NCBI GenBank assembly: GCA_964639245.1
Contig: CAZXCU010000041.1
Location: 1 to 19,195 of the forward strand
DNA from: SB15 sp964639245
Lineage (GTDB): Bacteria > Chloroflexota > Anaerolineae > Aggregatilineales > J027
Direction of reading: 5' to 3'
Length of the DNA: 19,195 nucleotides
Part shown: piece after piece, positions 1-6,406 of the stretch
How positions within the stretch are numbered: the first letter of the stretch is position 1
Layout: every line of letters starts with the position of its first letter
Translations under genes and position numbers: made by a program
The notes under the pieces: model-generated
Told to the model about the DNA's origin: nothing
The model's input: only the letters and a program-made list of their open reading frames with translations
The model's database searches: none

Positions 1-62
1 GCGCTTCGTTCACTGTATGGCTTTTTTACTTTGAAAGTCCATAACACGCTCTAGCGGAAGAA

Positions 63-821
63 GTGACTCAGGTATTGTTTTCGCTGGACGGCACACAAAT
101 TTTATCTGCCCATGAAAGTGGCTGGTTGCGGGCATGGGATGCGGTCACGTTTGAAAAACTCAGCGAAGGGCAAGCCCACCGTCGTTCGATTCAGGACATG
201 GCTTTTTCGCCGGATGGGGTGCTGCTGGCAACGGCGGGGAAAGATAATGCCGTGCGGGTGTGGCAAAATGGCACGCCAGTCTATGAATGGGCGGCAACCG
301 TCAGCGCCTTAGATTTTAACGCGGACGGGTCACTGCTGGCGGGCGGTGGAAAATCGCTGCATTTGTGGAATATGACCGATGGCAGCGTGGCTTTTCAAAA
401 TTTCCATGCCGATAAAGATGTCAGCGCGGCACGGGTCGAATTTAGCCCGGATGGAACATTTCTTGCGGCGGGCAATCGGCAGTTGAATTTCTGGGCGGTG
501 AGTCCGCTGGAATTGGCGCTGATTCCTTTGGAAGATGATCGTGTATCAGCGGGGGAAGAATTGTATCAGCGCAACGGGTGTAACGGCTGTCATTTTCAAT
601 ATACCTCCGGTGCGCCGTCGTTGTATGGCTTGGGTGAAACCGCCGCAACACGGATTGAAGGCATGAGCGCCGAAGATTATATTTACGAAGCGATTGTTGA
701 CCCGGATGCCTTCATTGTCAAAGGCTTTCCACGCGGGATTCATCCAGCGTATTATGGCGAACGCTTGAGCGCGGAAGAAGTCTGGATGATGGTCGCCTAT
801 ATCCAGAGTCTGGAAGGGTAA
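63..821 (+). CDS. WD40-repeat / cytochrome c fusion protein, 5' end missing or broken
   Basis: The readable part (252 aa from a GTG) has about four WD40-like blades at residues 1-35, 38-70, 75-105 and 112-147, each with an SPDG or ADGS-type turn and a W-D/W-N end. A class I cytochrome c domain follows (about 158-252) with heme site C173-N-G-C-H177. Such fusions normally act outside the membrane as electron carriers or sensors, yet no signal peptide precedes the blades. The reading frame is closed by TAA at 42-44, and the GTG lies inside the first blade with poor Shine-Dalgarno spacing. The true N-terminus is therefore probably upstream of the window or lost through a frameshift, so this may be a decayed gene. 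In the C-terminal part, where many relatives have the distal Met in a G-x-M-P motif, this protein has G-I-H227-P. The family call is confident; completeness is doubtful. Confidence 0.75.
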   Translation: MTQVLFSLDGTQILSAHESGWLRAWDAVTFEKLSEGQAHRRSIQDMAFSPDGVLLATAGKDNAVRVWQNGTPVYEWAATVSALDFNADGSLLAGGGKSLHLWNMTDGSVAFQNFHADKDVSAARVEFSPDGTFLAAGNRQLNFWAVSPLELALIPLEDDRVSAGEELYQRNGCNGCHFQYTSGAPSLYGLGETAATRIEGMSAEDYIYEAIVDPDAFIVKGFPRGIHPAYYGERLSAEEVWMMVAYIQSLEG

Positions 822-882
822 AGAAGTTGCTTTGGGGCGCAATCTGGCTTAGAGTCAAATAAACGGTGATAGATGGTGAGTC

Positions 883-1437
883 ATGCCGACGATTGAAACC
901 CAATATTTAGTATTGCGCCCTTTTTTACCTGATGATGCCGATACGTATTTCACCCAGATTTTAGGCGATGCGGCGGTGATGAAAACCCTCAGCACCCGCC
1001 AACCCGTTCCGTATGACTCGATGGCTGACATTCTGGCGCGTCGTCAGCGCCATTGGGATGAATTTGGCTACGGCATGTTCGCGGTCACGATTAAAGAAAA
1101 TGGCATTTTGATTGGTCACTGCGGGTTGTTTTTTATGCCGGATGTGCAAGAAACCGAAATCGCCTACGCCATCGGAAAATCGTATTGGGGGTTCGGGTTG
1201 GGGACAGAAGCGGCGCGGGCGGTGCTGCGGTTTGGCTTTGAAACCGTCCAACTGGCACGGATTATCGCGGTGGCTTTCCCGGACAACACGGCTTCGCTGC
1301 GGGTGATGGAAAAAATCGGCTTGAAATATGAAAAACATCTGCGGGTGTATGGCGGGGAGATGCCATGTTATACCCTCCACCGCCATGAATATCAGCCGGA
1401 CGAGAGTTTTTATTTGCTGCATGAACAAGGGACATAA
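883..1437 (+). CDS. GNAT family N-acetyltransferase (RimJ/RimL-like)
   Basis: Protein of 184 aa, the usual length for the Acetyltransf_3 group that moves acetyl from acetyl-CoA to an amine of a protein N-terminus or small molecule. It begins with the typical T-Q-Y-L-V-L-R-P strand (6-13). It has the pyrophosphate-binding loop in G-F-G-L-G-T (103-108) and the C-terminal motif P-D-N-T-A-S-L-R-V-M-E-K-I-G-L (133-147). No transmembrane or signal segment is seen, so it is cytoplasmic. GGTGAG at 875-880 is a plausible ribosome binding site for the ATG at 883. It lies 61 bases after the WD40 gene, with no functional link visible. Substrate unknown. Confidence 0.88.
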   Translation: MPTIETQYLVLRPFLPDDADTYFTQILGDAAVMKTLSTRQPVPYDSMADILARRQRHWDEFGYGMFAVTIKENGILIGHCGLFFMPDVQETEIAYAIGKSYWGFGLGTEAARAVLRFGFETVQLARIIAVAFPDNTASLRVMEKIGLKYEKHLRVYGGEMPCYTLHRHEYQPDESFYLLHEQGT

Positions 1438-1450
1438 GCCCTTTGTTTTT
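1427..1450 (+). terminator. Intrinsic terminator overlapping the GNAT stop codon
   Basis: Stem AAGGG (1427-1431) / CCCTT (1439-1443) with a 7-base loop that holds the TAA stop, then TG and five T (1446-1450). It separates the GNAT gene from the convergent gene whose stop is at 1459. A second inverted repeat, CATAAGC (1433-1439) / GCTTATG (1457-1463), brackets the T-run and carries one stop codon in each arm. Confidence 0.55.
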
Positions 1451-1458
1451 ATCTGAGC

Positions 1459-2022
1459 TTATGGGACGCTCGCTGTTGGGCAGGCAATTGGTCCATAAAG
1501 ACTTATGCCTATGTTATTTAATAAGCGAAATGTGCCGGGCGTACCAATGGGCTGAGCGAACGGTACTTCTGTATCTGACCACGATAAAGATGTGCTTGAT
1601 GATGGGATAGGCAACTGTATGAGTACAATACTATCTCCAACCGCGTTGTAGAGCAAAAAGCCTGTATCCTGTCCTGCAACAGGTGTTCCCCAATCTGCAC
1701 TAATAGTGACGGTTGTTGTGGATATACTGTAAACAATCGCGCAGACACCGGGCGAAATTTCGACAATAGTAGCGGGTTGCACGGGTTTGGGGGGGAGCAG
1801 CGTCCAACAGGCAGAGGATTCAATCTGTGGGCGGGTCATCATGCCCTGTTCGTAATGGGCCATCATCCAGCCACATTCCCAGAACCAGTCATTCACACAG
1901 CGCCCATCATCCCACTTGCCGCCGGGGTCGCACCAGTTATCAATCGGGTCATCCGCAAAAGCTACGTTCACCGAAAAAAGCATCACGATTAAACAAATGC
2001 CTAAATGAACAATTTTATTCAT
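1459..2022 (-). CDS. Small secreted cysteine-containing protein, function unknown
   Basis: I do not recognise this 187-aa protein. It starts with a clear Sec signal peptide: MNK, then a hydrophobic stretch (about 5-20), then an A-F-A site with likely cleavage at 23/24. The mature part has an acidic, Trp- and Cys-rich N-terminal section (Cys31, 42, 50, 72; several W between 30 and 73). A low-charge, Thr/Ser/Pro-rich section follows, likely beta-strand, with Cys94 and Cys181. Six mature cysteines would allow disulfides outside the membrane. AAAGGAA nine bases before the ATG is a good ribosome binding site and fixes the start. It is monocistronic between two convergent or terminating units. Confidence 0.75.
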   Translation of the reverse strand: MNKIVHLGICLIVMLFSVNVAFADDPIDNWCDPGGKWDDGRCVNDWFWECGWMMAHYEQGMMTRPQIESSACWTLLPPKPVQPATIVEISPGVCAIVYSISTTTVTISADWGTPVAGQDTGFLLYNAVGDSIVLIQLPIPSSSTSLSWSDTEVPFAQPIGTPGTFRLLNNIGISLYGPIACPTASVP

Positions 2023-2067
2023 GGGATTATTTCCTTTGCTAATCCCTATTCATGCTATTATAAAATA

Positions 2068-2095
2068 ATTATATTACATTCGGGAATAGAACCAA
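2068..2095 (-). promoter_or_regulatory. Candidate promoter of the small secreted protein
   Basis: On the minus strand, TTGGTT (2095-2090), a 16-base spacer and TATAAT (2073-2068). The -35 lies in a tandem 9-base repeat TAGAACCAA (plus strand, 2087-2095 and 2096-2104), so a second -35-like copy sits nine bases further out. A TATAAT closer to the gene (around 2060) has no good -35. Confidence 0.35.
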
Positions 2096-2133
2096 TAGAA
2101 CCAATTGTGAAAAAATGAACAAACTGATGCAAT

Positions 2134-2158
2134 AAAAAATCCCCGCCAAGCGACGGGG
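2134..2158 (-). terminator. Intrinsic terminator downstream of the FAS1 gene
   Basis: In the minus-strand transcript, CCCCG (2158-2154) pairs with CGGGG (2145-2141) across an 8-base loop, followed by A and six T (2139-2134). It lies 53 bases past the FAS1 stop codon and before the next minus-strand gene. Confidence 0.7.
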
Positions 2159-2171
2159 TATCCCAAAGTCA

Positions 2172-2211
2172 CCCCTCTCCATTGCATGGAGAGGGGCAAG
2201 GGGGTGAGGTA
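2172..2211. repeat. Palindromic intergenic repeat next to the FAS1 stop codon
   Basis: A perfect 11-bp inverted repeat, CCCCTCTCCAT (2172-2182) and ATGGAGAGGGG (2186-2196), with a 3-base loop. A G-rich tail with GGGGGTGAGGT runs up to the stop codon of the FAS1 gene. The combination of CCCCTCTCC, GGAGAGGGG and GGGTGAGG resembles the short dispersed palindromic repeats known from cyanobacteria and Chloroflexota. The family link is from memory. Only one copy is present here. Confidence 0.55.
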
Positions 2212-3141
2212 CTAGGGCAGCAGCACCGCGTCAATCACATGAATGACCCCATTGTTCGCCAGAATATTGGTCTGGGTCACGTTGGACGTGTTGACTTTTA
2301 CACCGTTGGCGGTGGAGAGGGTCACGCTGCCACCTTGCAGAGTTCCCACACTGACATCCCCATTGGCAGTCGCCGCAATCACATCCGAGGCCAAAAATTC
2401 ACCCGGCACAACATGGTAGAGCAGCACTTCGGTCAACAGGGCGGTGTCAGCAAACAGGGCTTCTTTGGTTATGCCGAGTGTCGCCAGCAGATTGGCAAAG
2501 GCACGGTTGGTGGGGGCAAACAGGGTAAATTCACCACTGGCTTTTAAGGCATCTTGTAAACCTGCCGCGCTGAGGGCATCCATCAAAATGCTGAATTCGC
2601 CGTTGATGCTGGTGGTCGCGCCCAAGACATCGGTGATGGTGGGGGGAGGCAGCAGGACGGTATCAATCACATGAACCACCCCATTAGAGGCGATGATGTC
2701 GGCGCTGGTCACGCGGGATGAATTGATGAACACAGCGCTGCCATTGTAGGTCGCTTTCAATTTTGAACCGTTGAGGGTATCGGCATAAACTTCTTTGGCC
2801 GCCACAATATCACCCGCTTTGACCGTACCGGGGATGACATGGTAGAGCAAAACGCTGGTCAGCAGGCTTTCGTTCGCCAGCAGTTGTTCGGCGGTGATGC
2901 CCAGATTCCGCAGCAGTTTTTCAAAGGCGGCGTTGGTGGGGGCAAAGACGGTGTATTCACCGCCGCTTAAATCATCGGCTAAACCGGCGGCAGTCACCGC
3001 AGCGACGAGGGTCGAAAAATTCTTATCGCTGACGGCAATATCCACAATGGTATTGCTCTGACGGGCGGGGGCGGCGGTGGCAGGTACAACCGACATGGCG
3101 AGCATGGCAATCAAAATCAGAACGATACTTACCTTACGCAT
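2212..3141 (-). CDS. Secreted protein with two fasciclin (FAS1) domains
   Basis: Protein of 309 aa. A Sec signal peptide (1 to about 24, A-T-A-A cleavage region) is followed by two FAS1 domains, about 30-165 and 168-309. Each has the family motifs: T-V-F-A-P-T-N-A-A-F then L-L-Y-H-V-I-P-G then G-V-V-H-V-I-D-T-V-L-L-P in the first, and T-L-F-A-P-T-N-R-A-F then L-L-Y-H-V-V-P-G then G-V-I-H-V-I-D-A-V-L-L-P in the second. The two halves clearly come from a duplication. FAS1 domains act in adhesion and surface contacts. No anchor, sortase signal or second transmembrane segment is seen, so it is probably released or loosely held. AGGAG ten bases before the ATG fixes the start. Confidence 0.95.
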   Translation of the reverse strand: MRKVSIVLILIAMLAMSVVPATAAPARQSNTIVDIAVSDKNFSTLVAAVTAAGLADDLSGGEYTVFAPTNAAFEKLLRNLGITAEQLLANESLLTSVLLYHVIPGTVKAGDIVAAKEVYADTLNGSKLKATYNGSAVFINSSRVTSADIIASNGVVHVIDTVLLPPPTITDVLGATTSINGEFSILMDALSAAGLQDALKASGEFTLFAPTNRAFANLLATLGITKEALFADTALLTEVLLYHVVPGEFLASDVIAATANGDVSVGTLQGGSVTLSTANGVKVNTSNVTQTNILANNGVIHVIDAVLLP

Positions 3142-3230
3142 GGATGTTTATCTCCTAATCACTAAAAAAGCGTTTCATTCCTTTGAAGACATTAACGCCT
3201 TTCGGTGAAAATGAGATGGTTGTCTAAGAA

Positions 3231-3260
3231 ATTTTAATATATTTCTAATGAATTGTTCAA
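3231..3260 (-). promoter_or_regulatory. Candidate promoter of the FAS1 gene
   Basis: On the minus strand, TTGAAC (3260-3255), an 18-base spacer and TAAAAT (3236-3231), in very AT-rich DNA about 90 bases upstream of the FAS1 start. Confidence 0.35.
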
Positions 3261-3286
3261 TTTTTGTCTAATAAAAGTAGAAAAGA

Positions 3287-3309
3287 CATTGTACAATTAA
3301 TATACAATG
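3287..3309. promoter_or_regulatory. 7-bp inverted repeat, possible operator upstream of the FAS1 promoter
   Basis: CATTGTA (3287-3293) and TACAATG (3303-3309) form a perfect dyad around a 9-base AT-rich centre. It lies about 27 bases upstream of the candidate -35, where an activator could sit. No binding protein can be named. Confidence 0.3.
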
Positions 3310-3471
3310 CGGGTTTTTGCATCCTTGTGTTCACTTTTTGCGTAGAATCTCACGGGGGCAAATGCGGCGGGTAAATGCTTTCGGAGGGCGGTAATCGGTG
3401 CGGCGGACTTTTTGACAAGTACTCATACGCCCATCTAACGCGCCTTTTCCCCGCCCCTATTCACGATTCTC

Positions 3472-6339
3472 CTATATCATCTCCGGCGGTTGGATGCACC
3501 CCGCGCTCACTAATTCCGTCTTGTCAGGATAATTTTCCGGGAGGCCGGGCGGAGTGACCGCTTCGCCCGCTTCGATTTTGGCAAAGACCTCCCCATTCAA
3601 AGCCAACAACTGCGCCAGCATATCCCCCTCTTTATCAAACCCATACGCCTCGCGCACGGCTTTATCCAATGCCGTATGCAAATCGCGCAAGGGATTTTTA
3701 CTCGGTTTATCCAACAGTGCATACATTTCGCGCAGGGTTAAGCCCCGTTCCCCATGATTGCGTTTCATTACGTCCCAGCGTAAATCTTGGATCTGACGGG
3801 CGACCTCCGCCACTTTTTTAACGTGTTTAGGTTTGGGCTTTTGAGGCCAAGGAAAGGTATCAAATACACTGTGAGTAGTATAAGCAGGTCTTTCAGTAAG
3901 GGTTGCTCCTTTCGCAACCCACCATTCCCAATGCCAGCGCGAGTGCAAAATCCCAAAACTGTAATCATCTTCAAATAAAAAGGCTTGTACCTTATCGCTA
4001 ATGACCACTCTGGGAGAAATAAATTCAAAAACAGGTCGTTTGCTAATCCGAGAACAAACAATGAATCGAGACAGCTTTCGGGCAGTTTGTCTAAAATCTC
4101 CCCTGCCATAAATATGCAACCACCACCGGTTAAAGGCATGAAGATGATGTTGATTGACTGTTAACTTTGGATTTTCTTCTAACAGCTTTTTATTTGTGGT
4201 ACGTTGTTCGTCCGCTTTGGCTTTACGATCTGGAAAGACCCGCGCTTCAATATGTTGGTACGCTCCATGATAGGCTTTGGCGGTCATTTGGTCGCTCTCG
4301 CCAAAATCAATAATCCAGCGACGGGGTTTAGCCTGGGGTTGGCTGAGTAAGTCATCCCCGGTTAAATAGGGGAAAATAACTTCCTTGCTAAACAAATCAT
4401 TTTGTACTAGTTTATAGGCTTCCTCACGGCTCAACACAAAACCATCATGACCCGGTGTTTGCCCCTGAAACATGCGCTTGGGGGTGGTATTAACACGCAA
4501 AACCTGTGCGCTGCTTACATCCGTTTTGGCAGATAAACTGCTGCTAATGCGCCCCACTGCTTGCTCGAGTGTCCCGTTGTTTGTCCAGAGTTTGGCGGGT
4601 TGGAAGGGCGCTTCTCCCTTGCTCCAACAGGCAATCGAAATATGGACGTTGGCCTCCCCTGACCATTCCAGCGAATCCACCGCTTCAAAAATTTGACCGC
4701 CGTTTTCAACAATAAAATCTAACCCGCCCATCCGCGAATAATTCTGACGAATGGTGTTTGTCCCCACCAAACCCGCCCGTGTGCCATCCCGCATCACGGT
4801 ATGGGCTTTGTGAAACCAGTAGACACAATAATCGGCATTGCCCGGAATTTCGGGGAAGGCATCATGCAATCGATTCACATACTGAACTGGGTGTTCTTCT
4901 TTGAGCCGTTTTGCCCCCAAATAAGGCGGGTTGCCAATGCAGGCATCAAAAACAGGCCATTCGGTAAAAAGCGCATCCGTCGCCTTAAAATTGGCATCAA
5001 GGTTATCAAGGGGTAGCGGATTTTCAGGCAAGCCCAGTTCGTCCACAGCTAACTTTTTACCAATCATCAACGCCACTTTTGCCAGTTCCACCGCAAAGAG
5101 GTTAATGTCAAACCCCCAAAATTGGCGAGCTGTGACCAAGCCCATGCTGGTTTGGGTGGTACCGGTGGCCTCTGCAATGCGGTCTAACAGCATTTTTTCT
5201 AAACGCTTCATTTCACGATAGGCGATGTATAAAAAGTTCCCCGAACCACAAGCGGGGTCAAGGATTTGATAGTGACGCAGCGCCTCTTGAAGGTGATAAA
5301 GTTCCTCCACCGATGCGGCGTTGTGGATTTGCGCCTGCCACGGACGGACAATTACAGGCTGCACGATTCGCATGATGTCCCGTTCAGTGGTGTATTGTGC
5401 GCCGAACTGATGCCGTTCCGCTTCATCGAGGCTTTTTTCAAACACCGTTCCAAAAATCGCCGGACGAATTTTTGACCAATCTTGAGCCGCAATCTCTCTC
5501 AGGCGTTCGAGTTCATTCACAGAAAGCGAAATTGGAGGAATCTGAGCAAAAATCCCCCCGTTAAAATATGGCACTGCTCTGAAACGCCCGCCCGATTGAT
5601 TCCGCCGATAGTTCATGGCATGAAAGAGCGCCGTGATTAACTCAGCCGAGTCTCGCCCATTGAAACAATCTTCCACAACCTTCGTGAAAGTGAATGGGGG
5701 AAGCAACCCAACATCTTCCGCGAACATCGCCATCATACATTGCAGAACAAACTGCTGTGCTTGGTCGCGTTCTACAACCCGCCCATTCCGTTGTTTGATG
5801 AGGTCTCTAAAGAGAAGCGATAAACTTTGCGCCGCGTTTTGAGTGGCAGCGATCAAATTATTATTAAAATGCGGGGTAAAATTATAAGCAGGGCTGTTTT
5901 TGGGGAACAAAAAGGCGAGGGGTTCGGCGCGTTTGGGCAAATCCGCCACATTCAATTTTTCGATGGGGTCAAACAACTGATAATCAAGGTCATAAACCCA
6001 AAATTCATCGAAGTTGCATAAAATCATGTATTTGGGGTGTGGTGTAATCAGTGTCCAATATTCAAACGCCTGTTGATAATGCCGTCGCAAATCTTCGCCG
6101 CGTTTTTTCATTTCAATCAGCACAAGGCCGGGAATCACAAAATCGGCAAAGGCGGTGGTTTGGCGGTTATGTTGGCGGCGCTTCACAGGGTCTTCAAATT
6201 TTCCGCCTGCTTGCATCGCGCCCTCATGCCCAAAGGCTTGAAATAAGCGGTCAAGGAAAATCTGTGCCTCGCCGTTTTCATAGCCCTGACACTGCGCCCA
6301 CCATCCCATGAATTGTTGAATAAGTTGTTCTTTGGTCAT
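3472..6339 (-). CDS. MmeI-like type IIL (IIG) restriction-modification enzyme, single polypeptide
   Basis: Protein of 955 aa, close to the about 920-930 aa of MmeI and NmeAIII. The N-terminal nuclease has D66-x9-E76-M-K78, the same D/ExK spacing as MmeI's active site. A helical linker follows (about 180-340), including F-G-A-Q-Y-T. The gamma-class adenine methyltransferase has motif I D361-P-A-C-G-S-G-N368 and motif IV N470-P-P-Y473. A target-recognition region lies about 620-850 and a helical C-terminus about 860-955. Members cut about 20 bases from an asymmetric site and protect by methylating adenine on one strand, so no separate methylase is needed, and none is present. The start at 6339 has only a modest GAGAG ribosome binding site. 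The frame is intact and the active-site residues are present. The recognition sequence cannot be read without alignment. Its promoter carries a LexA-type dyad. Confidence 0.92.
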   Translation of the reverse strand: MTKEQLIQQFMGWWAQCQGYENGEAQIFLDRLFQAFGHEGAMQAGGKFEDPVKRRQHNRQTTAFADFVIPGLVLIEMKKRGEDLRRHYQQAFEYWTLITPHPKYMILCNFDEFWVYDLDYQLFDPIEKLNVADLPKRAEPLAFLFPKNSPAYNFTPHFNNNLIAATQNAAQSLSLLFRDLIKQRNGRVVERDQAQQFVLQCMMAMFAEDVGLLPPFTFTKVVEDCFNGRDSAELITALFHAMNYRRNQSGGRFRAVPYFNGGIFAQIPPISLSVNELERLREIAAQDWSKIRPAIFGTVFEKSLDEAERHQFGAQYTTERDIMRIVQPVIVRPWQAQIHNAASVEELYHLQEALRHYQILDPACGSGNFLYIAYREMKRLEKMLLDRIAEATGTTQTSMGLVTARQFWGFDINLFAVELAKVALMIGKKLAVDELGLPENPLPLDNLDANFKATDALFTEWPVFDACIGNPPYLGAKRLKEEHPVQYVNRLHDAFPEIPGNADYCVYWFHKAHTVMRDGTRAGLVGTNTIRQNYSRMGGLDFIVENGGQIFEAVDSLEWSGEANVHISIACWSKGEAPFQPAKLWTNNGTLEQAVGRISSSLSAKTDVSSAQVLRVNTTPKRMFQGQTPGHDGFVLSREEAYKLVQNDLFSKEVIFPYLTGDDLLSQPQAKPRRWIIDFGESDQMTAKAYHGAYQHIEARVFPDRKAKADEQRTTNKKLLEENPKLTVNQHHLHAFNRWWLHIYGRGDFRQTARKLSRFIVCSRISKRPVFEFISPRVVISDKVQAFLFEDDYSFGILHSRWHWEWWVAKGATLTERPAYTTHSVFDTFPWPQKPKPKHVKKVAEVARQIQDLRWDVMKRNHGERGLTLREMYALLDKPSKNPLRDLHTALDKAVREAYGFDKEGDMLAQLLALNGEVFAKIEAGEAVTPPGLPENYPDKTELVSAGCIQPPEMI

Positions 6340-6361
6340 GCGCTCTCGATAGGATTTGGTT

Positions 6362-6373
6362 GAACAGGTGTTC
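6362..6373. promoter_or_regulatory. LexA-type dyad GAACN4GTTC at the restriction gene promoter
   Basis: Sequence GAACAGGTGTTC. It begins five bases downstream of the minus-strand TATAAT and covers the expected transcription start, an ideal place for repression. It matches the core of the Gram-positive SOS box. That LexA binds here is inference. Confidence 0.45.
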
Positions 6374-6377
6374 CAAA

Positions 6378-6406
6378 ATTATAAATCTATCGTCGGTGTC
6401 ACGCAA
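6378..6406 (-). promoter_or_regulatory. Promoter of the restriction-modification gene
   Basis: On the minus strand, TTGCGT (6406-6401), a 17-base spacer and a perfect TATAAT (6383-6378). Predicted transcription start is near 6371, a leader of about 30 bases. The -35 overlaps the last codons of the sensor kinase gene, so the enzyme can be transcribed apart from the kinase. Confidence 0.5.

Larger units (their letters stand above)
3142..3471. other. 330-base gene-free stretch between the FAS1 and restriction genes
   Basis: It holds the FAS1 ribosome binding site and likely promoter in its left third and an AT-rich dyad near 3287-3309. From about 3310 to 3471 I see no ORF, RNA gene or repeat that I can support. 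It becomes GC-rich toward the 3' end of the restriction gene, and I find no convincing terminator for that gene. Confidence 0.5.

Noticed and set aside
961..1428. 155-codon minus-strand ORF opposite the GNAT gene
   Set aside because: A shadow of the acetyltransferase frame, rich in His/Pro/Arg, with no start signal.
2182..2547. 121-codon plus-strand ORF opposite the FAS1 gene
   Set aside because: Gly/His/Gln-rich shadow that begins inside the palindromic repeat.
3768..4139. 123-codon minus-strand ORF inside the restriction gene
   Set aside because: Out-of-frame reading within the intact 955-aa enzyme; no independent start signals.
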